The notes below the pieces were generated by a model that saw only the letters and a list, made by a program, of their open reading frames with translations, made no database searches and was not told the DNA's origin. Positions 16,543-23,911 of a stretch of DNA of 64,000 nucleotides are shown here, piece after piece. The position numbers and the translations under genes were made by a program. The stretch spans positions 1 to 64,000 of the forward strand of contig CAJXNP010000006.1 of assembly GCA_913057175.1 (NCBI GenBank), given 5' to 3'. The stretch's first letter is position 1, and every line of letters starts with the position of its first letter. Source of the stretch: an uncultured Cytophagales bacterium (GTDB lineage Bacteria; Bacteroidota; Bacteroidia; Cytophagales; Cyclobacteriaceae).

Positions 16543-18558
16543 CTAATTAAAAAGATTCGAAAGTAAGTGATCATCGACCATGTTTGGCAATGTGACTTTA
16601 AGTTGTGGCGTTCGTTCCATTTCTCGTTTAATGGCAAAAAGAGCCTCTTTGTTGCGCGCCCAGCTTCGTCGGGCGATTCCGTTGTTCACATCGTAAAACA
16701 GCATATTTTTTAATCTTTTGGATGATTCCTCTGAACCGTCAAGCAACATCCCAAATCCTCCATTGATCACTTCGCCCCATCCGACTCCTCCGCCATTGTG
16801 GATGGAGACCCAGGTCGCACCACGAAAAGCATCGCCAATGACATTGTGAATAGCCATATCGGCTGTAAATCGGCTACCATCATAAATGTTGCTGGTTTCC
16901 CGGAAGGGCGAGTCCGTCCCGCTCACATCGTGATGATCGCGTCCAAGTACAATGGGTGCTGAAATTTCACCTTTGCGAATGGCATCATTCATGGCTTCGG
17001 CAATTTTCATCCTGCCTTCTGCATCCGAATAGAGGATCCTTGCCTGCGATCCAACAACCAGGTTATTTTTCTTCGCTTCCTTTATCCACGTGATGTTGTC
17101 CTGCATTTGCTGCTGGATTTCAGGAGGAGACTCTTTTTTGAGGTTTTCCATCACTTCCAAAGCAATCTTGTCGGTTTTATCCAAATCAGCAGGGTCACCG
17201 GACGTACAAACCCAGCGAAACGGGCCGAATCCGTAATCAAAACACATGGGTCCCAGGATATCCTGAACATAGGAAGGGTATTTGAAATCAATGCCATTGG
17301 GTGCCAGAATATCTGCATCGGCACGGCTGGATTCCAGCAGAAAAGCATTTCCGTAGTCGAAAAAATACGTTCCCTTTTCCGCGTGTTTGTTGATCGCTGT
17401 AACCTGCCTTCTCAAAGACTCCTGAACTTTTTCTTTAAATAATGCCGGATTTTCCCTGATCAATTGATTCGATTCTTCATAACTAATACCAGCAGGATAA
17501 TAACCACCCGACCAGGGATTATGAAGGGATGTTTGATCCGAACCTATAGTGACATGGATATCTTTTTCCAGAAACAGTTCCCAGACATCTACCACATTCC
17601 CTACAAACGCAATGGAAACCACCTCTTCGTATTTCTGAGCTGTTTTTATGCGTTCTACTAATTCAGCCGGATTGTGAATTAATTCATCTACCCATCCCTG
17701 GGAATGCCTTTTCTTTGCGGCAGACGGATTTACCTCTGCACAAACCGTTATGCATCCTGCTATGTTTCCTGCTTTGGGTTGTGCCCCGCTCATTCCACCT
17801 AAACCTGATGTGAGGAAGACCTTTCCGGCAGGAGATTCACCTTTCCTGAGTGTTTTACGAAAAGCATTCATCACCGTGATCGTGGTGCCATGCACAATCC
17901 CCTGCGGTCCGATGTACATGTAGGATCCGGCTGTCATTTGACCGTATTGGGTGACACCAAGCGCATTGTATTTTTCCCAATCGTCTTGTTTTGAATAATT
18001 CGGGATCATCATTCCGTTTGTGATAACAACCCTTGGAGCGTCTTTGGAAGACGGGAATAGTCCCATCGGATGTCCTGAGTACATGTGCAAAGTTTGCTCA
18101 TCTGTCATCGTAGAGAGGTATTGCATGGTCAATAAATACTGAGCCCAGTTTTGGAAGACAGCACCATTCCCTCCATAAGTGATTAATTCATGTGGATGCT
18201 GGGCAACGGCAGGATCCAGGTTGTTTTGGATCATCAGCATGATGGCTGCGGCTTGTTTAGATTTTGCTGGATATTCATCGATCGATCGTCCGTACATTTC
18301 ATAATCCGGCATAAGTCGATACATGTAGATCCTTCCATAATTCTTTAGCTCTTCAGCGAATTCTTTTGATAATTCTTCGTGCCATTCTTCGGGAAAATAA
18401 CGAAGGGCGTTTCTGACTGCTAATTTTTTTTCTTTTGTTGATAAAATGTCTTTTCGGACAGGAGCATGAGAAAGATTCGAGTCAAGTGTTTTCTTCGGTG
18501 GAAGGGTGGGAGGGATTCCCTGGAGGATTTGGGAATGGAAAGTCGAATTTGTCTGCAT
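16543..18558 (-). CDS. hutU: Urocanate hydratase, long form
   Basis: 671 aa, longer than the 550-560 aa of the Pseudomonas/Bacillus enzyme and comparable to the long form seen in Bacteroidota and animals. It converts urocanate to imidazolone propionate using bound NAD+. Visible features are YGGNGAVFQNWAQYLLTM near residue 128, TSGLGGMSGAQPKA in the NAD-binding core, the active-site Cys in CTSGDPADLDKTD, and GRDHHDVSGTDSPFRET near the C-terminus. Second-last gene of the hut run, directly upstream of hutG. Its promoter side faces a four-helix-bundle gene of opposite orientation, so it must either have its own promoter or be read through from hutI. Confidence 0.95.
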   Translation of the reverse strand: MQTNSTFHSQILQGIPPTLPPKKTLDSNLSHAPVRKDILSTKEKKLAVRNALRYFPEEWHEELSKEFAEELKNYGRIYMYRLMPDYEMYGRSIDEYPAKSKQAAAIMLMIQNNLDPAVAQHPHELITYGGNGAVFQNWAQYLLTMQYLSTMTDEQTLHMYSGHPMGLFPSSKDAPRVVITNGMMIPNYSKQDDWEKYNALGVTQYGQMTAGSYMYIGPQGIVHGTTITVMNAFRKTLRKGESPAGKVFLTSGLGGMSGAQPKAGNIAGCITVCAEVNPSAAKKRHSQGWVDELIHNPAELVERIKTAQKYEEVVSIAFVGNVVDVWELFLEKDIHVTIGSDQTSLHNPWSGGYYPAGISYEESNQLIRENPALFKEKVQESLRRQVTAINKHAEKGTYFFDYGNAFLLESSRADADILAPNGIDFKYPSYVQDILGPMCFDYGFGPFRWVCTSGDPADLDKTDKIALEVMENLKKESPPEIQQQMQDNITWIKEAKKNNLVVGSQARILYSDAEGRMKIAEAMNDAIRKGEISAPIVLGRDHHDVSGTDSPFRETSNIYDGSRFTADMAIHNVIGDAFRGATWVSIHNGGGVGWGEVINGGFGMLLDGSEESSKRLKNMLFYDVNNGIARRSWARNKEALFAIKREMERTPQLKVTLPNMVDDHLLSNLFN

Positions 18559-18606
18559 TGTCTGAGAAAAATATTACTTTTAGTTGATAGGATATTTTTT
18601 CATCAA

Positions 18607-18641
18607 AAGATTCTGGTTTCTTGTTACTGGTTTCTTGTTAT
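18607..18641. repeat. Short repeat flank, left side of the four-helix-bundle gene
   Basis: Tandem TGGTTTCTTGTTAC-like units (two copies, about 14 bases each) just before the gene at 18652. The same motif, reverse-complemented (ACCAGAAACAAGAAA-like), reappears after that gene and in the spacer at 40.6-40.75 kb. Confidence 0.6.
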
Positions 18642-18651
18642 TTTTTAAAGC

Positions 18652-19026
18652 ATGAAAAGTTATAATGACCTTGAAATATATCAAAAGGCTTTTTCCTTAG
18701 CTATCCAAATTCATCAAATGAGCTTAAAGTTGCCTCGGTACGAATTGTACGAGCAAGGTAGTCAAATTAGAAGATCGAGTAAAAGGATTAAAGATACTAT
18801 TGTTGAGGGATATGGCCGAAGGAGATATAAAGATGATTTTATTAAGTTCCTTGTGTATGCTCAGGGTTCTTGTGATGAAACAATATCGCACTTGAGAATG
18901 ATCAGTGAGATTCATTTTCCTGAAAGTCCCCTGACAGAATTTATTGAACAGTATGATTCGCTTGGTAGACAGATCAACAAGTTCATTCAGTACGTTGAAA
19001 AAAACTGGAAGAGAAAAGATTATTAA
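18652..19026 (+). CDS. Four-helix-bundle protein (23S rRNA-intervening-sequence family)
   Basis: 124 aa, helical throughout, with the family's opening (YNDLEIYQKAFSLAIQIHQM), the central QIRRSSKRIKDTIVEGYGRR (usually IRRSSxSIxxNIAEG) and YAQGSCDETISHL. Homologues were first noticed inside rRNA intervening sequences and form pentameric bundles; no activity is established. It is inserted against the grain of the hut cluster and is bracketed by short GGTTTCTTGTT-type repeats in inverted orientation, which suggests arrival as a small repeat-flanked cassette. Confidence 0.88.
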   Translation: MKSYNDLEIYQKAFSLAIQIHQMSLKLPRYELYEQGSQIRRSSKRIKDTIVEGYGRRRYKDDFIKFLVYAQGSCDETISHLRMISEIHFPESPLTEFIEQYDSLGRQINKFIQYVEKNWKRKDY

Positions 19027-19042
19027 CAAGGCCGTTTTATTA

Positions 19043-19080
19043 GCCTAACCAGCTACCAGAAACTAGAAACAAGAAACTCC
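19043..19080. repeat. Short repeat flank, right side, overlapping the hutI stop
   Basis: TAACCAGCTACCAGAAACTAGAAACAAGAAAC-type sequence, inverted relative to the repeat at 18607-18641. The hutI stop codon (19063-19065) and its last codons (GVSCF) lie inside it, so the repeat supplies the end of the hutI frame. Confidence 0.6.
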
Positions 19081-20304
19081 TCTTTTAAACACCCTATCCG
19101 GCTTCACCATCCCCTGATGATAGAGAATTTCATTAAAGTGATCAATTTCGAAAATGGCGAGATCAGCAAGAAAACCCGGTTGAATAATTCCCCGATCCGA
19201 TAATCCAAGGGATGCAGCTGCGCGAAAAGTGATTCCTGCCAAAATTTCGGCATTGGTTAATTTCTGGAATGTGCCGAGGATAGCTGCCTGCGTAAGAAGA
19301 TCGCCCATTGGTGCAGAACCCGGATTCCAGTCACTGGCAATGGCAAGGGAAGCGCCTGCATCCAGTAATTTTCGGGCTGGAGTAAAATCACAGCCCAGAC
19401 CTATGGATGCCCCGGGAAGTGCAGTGGCAATAACATTGCTTTTTACAAGCAGCTTGATCTCTTTTTCTGTGCTTGCTTCGAGGTGGTCAGCGCTTCGGGC
19501 TCCAAATTTCACAGCAACCTCACTTCCGGCGGTATGGAACTGATCGGCATGGACGGTGAGATCAAAACCGAGATCCAGTGCTTTCTTAAAATATGGCTCT
19601 ATGACTCTCTGTGAAAACGCCTCCTCTTCGATAAAAGCATCGATCCTGTTTGTGAGCTTCTCAGAAGTCAGGACGGGAAAAAGCTCTTCGCTGATCCATT
19701 TCAGGTAGGAAGCGTGATCACCAACAAAATCTTTGGGCAAAATATGGGCGGCAAGGCAAGTTGAAACTAAATCGGCCTGGACATCTTTTCTGGCATTATG
19801 GATAGCGCGAAGCATTTTCAACTCTTCTTCCACTGATAATCCGTAACCACTTTTCACCTCGATGGTGGTGATGCCGTTTTTCAAATGCTGATTGGCCCGT
19901 TTTATAACGCCCGATGTCAACTCTGCCTCGGAAGCTTTCCTGGTTTGTGTAACGGTATCCCAGATCCCCCCTCCGGATTTCGCTATTTCCAGGTACGTCT
20001 TACCCGCATTCCTCATGGCATAGTCATTAGCCCGTGACCCTGCAAAGCAGATATGCGTATGCGAATCGATGAATCCCGGTAAACAGACATGATCTCCTTC
20101 CAGTTCGATAATTTTAGCTTTTTGTACCTTGACTTCAGAAAGCAAATCTGAAAATTTTCCGGTTTTAAGAATGCGTTTACCTTCTATCAGGATCCCCGCA
20201 TTTTCAATTACCTGAAGTTGGTCGTCTTTAAGCGGTCCCTTTAATGGCAGACCAGCCATGGTGACGAGTTGGTTGAACGGGCCGATGAGTGTGTAATAGT
20301 TCAC
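19063..20304 (-). CDS. hutI: Imidazolonepropionase
   Basis: Amidohydrolase-superfamily enzyme, 413 aa, that opens the ring of 4-imidazolone-5-propionate to give N-formimino-L-glutamate. The metal site shows in GFIDSHTHICFAGSR (His82, His84), TVHADQFHTAGS and AIASDWNPGSAP. The length matches the family. The last five residues are encoded by the repeat that flanks the four-helix-bundle insertion, so the natural C-terminus may have been slightly changed. It lies between the toxin-antitoxin pair and the inserted gene, all hut genes pointing left. Confidence 0.95.
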   Translation of the reverse strand: MNYYTLIGPFNQLVTMAGLPLKGPLKDDQLQVIENAGILIEGKRILKTGKFSDLLSEVKVQKAKIIELEGDHVCLPGFIDSHTHICFAGSRANDYAMRNAGKTYLEIAKSGGGIWDTVTQTRKASEAELTSGVIKRANQHLKNGITTIEVKSGYGLSVEEELKMLRAIHNARKDVQADLVSTCLAAHILPKDFVGDHASYLKWISEELFPVLTSEKLTNRIDAFIEEEAFSQRVIEPYFKKALDLGFDLTVHADQFHTAGSEVAVKFGARSADHLEASTEKEIKLLVKSNVIATALPGASIGLGCDFTPARKLLDAGASLAIASDWNPGSAPMGDLLTQAAILGTFQKLTNAEILAGITFRAAASLGLSDRGIIQPGFLADLAIFEIDHFNEILYHQGMVKPDRVFKRGVSCF

Positions 20305-20337
20305 GGGCAGATAATGGTAAATTTAGAAATCATACTT

Positions 20338-20688
20338 TCATTCACCTCCGCGTTTCTTAGCTTCTTCAATTAGGTTTTGGCTCAATCTGAAATCAATCTT
20401 TTTGATCTCTTCAAGAATTTCTGTTAATGAATTGATATACCCTTTTTTCTCAAGTGCAAGAGCCATAGCGCTTGCTTCTCCTGCGTCTAAGAGGTTTTCC
20501 AAAATCTTCTGATAAATTTGATTTTGAGGATTTTCAATTTGTATGTAGACGAGTAGCTTTTTACCATACTCGTCTGCAACAACCTTGGTAACAATTATTT
20601 CTCCAAATATTTTATGTAAAAGGTCGAGCTGGTTTATTTTGTCAAGTAAAATTAGACAACTGGTATCAGAGACTATAGTTTTCTGCAT
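20338..20688 (-). CDS. PIN-like toxin homologue (DUF3368), internally deleted
   Basis: 116 aa against about 155-160 for the family. The start VSDTSCLILLDKINQLDLL carries the first acidic residue of the PIN fold, and LDAGEASAMALALEK matches the second conserved block. The usual following block, containing an acidic D-(E/D)-x-x-x-R segment and a glycine-rich turn, is absent; the sequence jumps to KKGYINSLTEILEEI and the usual C-terminal helix ending GE. The reading frame is kept. I infer an in-frame deletion of about 35-40 residues that removes catalytic acids. Its start overlaps the antitoxin end by 23 bases. Confidence 0.75.
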   Translation of the reverse strand: MQKTIVSDTSCLILLDKINQLDLLHKIFGEIIVTKVVADEYGKKLLVYIQIENPQNQIYQKILENLLDAGEASAMALALEKKGYINSLTEILEEIKKIDFRLSQNLIEEAKKRGGE

Positions 20689-20908
20689 TCTTTATATCTT
20701 CGTCAAGGTCGTCGGAAGAATGGTTAAAAACGGAAACACCATATTTTCCAAGCATCTCGATAAACGACCTTTTTGACAATCCGGCAAGTTCTGCAGCCTG
20801 ACCTGAAGAAAGCGTTCCATCTTCATAAAGCTTAACTGCTATAACCATGGTTAGTTCGCTGTCGTTTTTGTCTACCGAATCAGGAATATGTAATTGCAAT
20901 GTTCTCAT
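20666..20908 (-). CDS. UPF0175-family antitoxin
   Basis: 80 aa. It has an N-terminal beta strand (TLQLHIPDSV), then a helix-turn-helix-like part with KLYEDGTLSSGQAAELAGLSKRSFIEMLGKYGVSVF, the signature of UPF0175 antitoxins, and an acidic tail (DDLDEDIKNAENYSL). These proteins pair with DUF3368 PIN-like toxins, as here. It looks intact although its partner does not. Confidence 0.85.
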   Translation of the reverse strand: MRTLQLHIPDSVDKNDSELTMVIAVKLYEDGTLSSGQAAELAGLSKRSFIEMLGKYGVSVFNHSSDDLDEDIKNAENYSL

Positions 20909-21076
20909 TATGAAGCAATTTCTTCAAAAATAAAAAATTTTTGGAACTATGTAAGTCACATTTTTATTATGATAATTTATAACTTTTCAAATTATAGGAT
21001 TTGTTATCACCGAAGATAGTTTTTTTAGAATGATTAAATGGACCGATTAACGTTTGTTGGGTCATTCGTTCTTTCT

Positions 21077-22657
21077 TCAACATTTTTCAAACTCCTCTTC
21101 AAATTCTGTTTCAAGCAAAATCCCTTCCCTCTCCGCCACTGACTTGGCTATTTCCTGGATTTTTCGTTCCCTGATCATTTGGATACCTTGTTCAATATCA
21201 TCGGCAAAAACACGGTCCTTGTCAGCAAAGGCAACCGTTTGTCGAACGGCCTGATGAATTTCATCCAGGATAATTCCAGATTTAAGCGGCTTTCGGAATT
21301 CAAACGCCTGGGCCGCGGTGAGCAGTTCAATAGCCAGTATTTTTTCTACATTTTCAATGACATTTAACGCCTTTCGACCACTGATGGAACCCATGCTCAC
21401 ATGATCCTCCTGGCCCAGTGAGGTGGGAATGCTGTCGGCACTTGCAGGAAAACAAAGTCCTTTATTTTCACTGGCCAAAGCAGCACTCGTGTATTGCAGG
21501 ATCATGTATCCTGAATTGATCCCCGTGTCTTTCATCAACAATTTCGGCACACCGGGGAAATTACCCTCTAATGCCAGGTAAATCCGCCGATCAGAAATGT
21601 TCCCCAATTCGGAAGCAGCAAGACAGGCATAATCAAGTGCCATTGCAAGCGGTTGGCCGTGGAAATTTCCCCCACTGATGGTCAACTCTTCATTAATGAT
21701 AATGGGATTATCTGTCACGCTGTTGAGTTCAATTTCTAGTAATTCTTTCAAATGTAGCCAGGCATTTCGTGAGGCACCGTGAACCTGAGGAATGCAGCGA
21801 AGTGAGTAGGGATCCTGCACACGGTCGCAATCGATGTGATCTTCCATGATCTCAGAATCCTGAAGCAGGGATTTGATTCTTGCAGCTACATGGCGACTTC
21901 CTTTGTACGGCCTAAGTTTATGTAATTCACTGAAAAACGGTTTGACCGACCCTTGCAACCCTTCGATCATCATGGCTCCAATAATGTCTGCTTGTGAAAG
22001 GCAACTTTGCATTCTATCGACTACCTGGATGGCAAAAGCGGCGATGAATTGTGTTCCATTGATTAAGGCAAGGCCTTCCTTTGGCCCCAGGTTTAAGGGT
22101 TGCAAACCTTCCTTTTCCAGAAATTCCTTTGATTCAATACTTTTGCCCTTGTACCAAACTTTTCCAAAGCCAATAAGGGGTAAAAACAAGTGGGCAAGTG
22201 GGGCGAGGTCCCCGGAGGCGCCAACGGATCCCTGGCTTGGAACGATTGGGGTCACATTGTTTTCTATGTGCCAGATAATTCGCTCAACGGTTGATTCTGC
22301 AATGCCTGAGTAACCCTTTGAAAGGGAATGGACTTTCAGGATCATCATTAATTTTGAAATATCTTTTGAAACATAAGGTCCTACACCTACGCTGTGGCTT
22401 TTTAAGATATTAAATTGAAGGATGCGGGTTTCTTCTTTCGAGATTTTTGTCGTGCATAATGGTCCAAAACCCGTATTGATCCCGTAAACGGGATGGCCTT
22501 TTTCGACAATTTTCCCAACAATTTGCTGGCTGTTCCTAATGCCCTTTCGGGCTTTTTCAGAAAGAACAGCTTTTATTTCACCATTAGCAATTTGAATAGC
22601 TTTTCCTGCGGTTAAATGATCTTCGCCATATTGAAATGTTTGATTCGTATTGTTCAT
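21077..22657 (-). CDS. hutH: Histidine ammonia-lyase
   Basis: 526 aa; removes ammonia from L-histidine to give urocanate, the first hut step. The Ala-Ser-Gly triad that cyclises into the MIO cofactor is at residues 147-149 in QGSVGASGDLAPLAHL. VYGINTGFGPL (near residue 60), the Tyr loop in KGYSGIAESTVERI and the later SGGNFHGQPLAMALD and QEDHVSMGS segments are all present. It is first in the left-pointing hut series (H, then I, U, G). A 178-base divergent gap separates it from a lipoprotein gene. Confidence 0.95.
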   Translation of the reverse strand: MNNTNQTFQYGEDHLTAGKAIQIANGEIKAVLSEKARKGIRNSQQIVGKIVEKGHPVYGINTGFGPLCTTKISKEETRILQFNILKSHSVGVGPYVSKDISKLMMILKVHSLSKGYSGIAESTVERIIWHIENNVTPIVPSQGSVGASGDLAPLAHLFLPLIGFGKVWYKGKSIESKEFLEKEGLQPLNLGPKEGLALINGTQFIAAFAIQVVDRMQSCLSQADIIGAMMIEGLQGSVKPFFSELHKLRPYKGSRHVAARIKSLLQDSEIMEDHIDCDRVQDPYSLRCIPQVHGASRNAWLHLKELLEIELNSVTDNPIIINEELTISGGNFHGQPLAMALDYACLAASELGNISDRRIYLALEGNFPGVPKLLMKDTGINSGYMILQYTSAALASENKGLCFPASADSIPTSLGQEDHVSMGSISGRKALNVIENVEKILAIELLTAAQAFEFRKPLKSGIILDEIHQAVRQTVAFADKDRVFADDIEQGIQMIRERKIQEIAKSVAEREGILLETEFEEEFEKC

Positions 22658-22835
22658 AGATCAACAAAAACCCTTCCTTTTATTATCCAATGTGTTTCCT
22701 TTCAAAGACTCCAAAAAGTTAGTCAATTATTATTCACTTTGGCAATTTTTCTCAACCCAAAGGTTACTATCCTGGCGAATTGTCATTAAACACAGTTTAT
22801 CATTCATCAAATCAACCAACCAAAACCAACAAACC

Positions 22836-23579
22836 ATGAAAACCTCAATCAATTTTCTGTCGAAATTGATCTTGCTCATCTCCCTGATGGGAGTACTTTT
22901 ATTATCGAATTGTACAAGTATCCTTACTGCAAAATTTGAATCGGACGCAATAGGCAGCGATCCAAACAAAAACCTTCCCGGCGATCCGACCGGGGACGAA
23001 CTTGATTATGTGAATGGCATAACCAATCAGTTTGAAGTTGTGGCAACACCTGGCACCCCTTCACAAAAATCGCTCGAAATGTTAAATATATCGCCCAGCG
23101 GAAATAATATTCCAGGAACTGATCTTTGGTTTAGCTATATGGGAAAATCAACGAATTTCACCAATCCTATGACATTTACCTGGACGGGCATCAACGATTT
23201 TTCCAGCAATACCCCTTTTTTACTTGTTTCAATTTCCGATGGTCAAAGTGTCGAAGCAGCCCGCATCAGATTTGAAGGGAATGGCGACGTTATTCTAATT
23301 GATGATTTGGCTGGCACCGACAAAACCAACATAGGGTCTATTAATGATGGTGAAAGGTACACGGTTTTATTAACGGTCAGGTTAGCGGATGGTGTTTTTA
23401 ATATTTCAATCCTAAAACCTTCCGGAAATATTAATATCCAAAACCATCAATTATTGACAAGCGATATTACGGTTTACCATAATCCCGCCAGGCCAACCGT
23501 TTCTTTCCGGTTCAGCGGAGGTACTTCCGCCAATAAATTAACTGTGGACGAAGTTTTTATTCGACGTGGAAAAAATTAA
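22836..23579 (+). CDS. Uncharacterised lipoprotein, lectin-like beta sandwich
   Basis: 247 aa from the ATG at 22836. I prefer this start because it opens directly into a lipoprotein signal (MKTSINFLSKLILLISLMGV, then LLSNC); the longer frame from 22650 overlaps hutH and adds unlikely sequence. After the Cys the mature protein is beta-rich with no helices, many S/T/N residues and repeated strands such as TDLWFSYMGKS, PMTFTWTGINDF, FLLVSISDGQ and RYTVLLTVRLADGVFNI. This resembles the jelly-roll or LamG-like proteins of Bacteroidota outer surfaces. No family assigned; no link to histidine use is evident. Confidence 0.75.
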   Translation: MKTSINFLSKLILLISLMGVLLLSNCTSILTAKFESDAIGSDPNKNLPGDPTGDELDYVNGITNQFEVVATPGTPSQKSLEMLNISPSGNNIPGTDLWFSYMGKSTNFTNPMTFTWTGINDFSSNTPFLLVSISDGQSVEAARIRFEGNGDVILIDDLAGTDKTNIGSINDGERYTVLLTVRLADGVFNISILKPSGNINIQNHQLLTSDITVYHNPARPTVSFRFSGGTSANKLTVDEVFIRRGKN

Positions 23580-23911
23580 ATGAAACAGTAATGGGTGCTG
23601 AAAAGTGAAAGGCAATAAGTTGTCTGATCAAAAATGAAAACTTAAGTAAAATAAATCAGGACCATTAAACCCAAAGTCCGCGCTATTATGAAGCCAGGTT
23701 CCAGAATTGCGCGATAATCCTTTATATCAAGAAATTCCATTGTATTCTATATCATTCCCATGTTCGATTCGTACAGGGTGTTTACCACTTCAAATCCCTT
23801 TTCCCACTTGAGCAGCCAAGCTGTCTTTCCAACTCCCGGATTTCTGTTTCAGTCAATTCCTTTTTCATGATCTATTTCAAGTTTCGATGAAAATAACTGA
23901 TTAAGGCAACA
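23580..23911. other. Spacer of about 330 bases holding only a decayed gene
   Basis: Apart from the methyltransferase remnant at 23642-23868 no feature can be supported here. Confidence 0.6.
23642..23868 (-). pseudogene. Decayed class I SAM-dependent methyltransferase (N-terminal fragment)
   Basis: The minus strand opens MKKELTETEIRELERQLGCS, the start of a known Bacteroidota methyltransferase type (usually ...LERQLSCPSGEKGIEV). It then loses frame at a GGGAAAAGGG tract. In the next frame it continues KGFEVVNTLYESNMGM, meets an in-frame TAG, and goes on NTMEFLDIKDYRAILEPGF, which corresponds to the hydrophobic strand leading to SAM motif I. After that the match ends. So there is one frameshift, one stop and loss of the catalytic remainder. 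Confidence 0.65.

Noticed and set aside
22650-22835. Upstream extension of the lipoprotein gene
   Set aside because: It would overlap hutH and bury the lipoprotein signal peptide; the ATG at 22836 is better.
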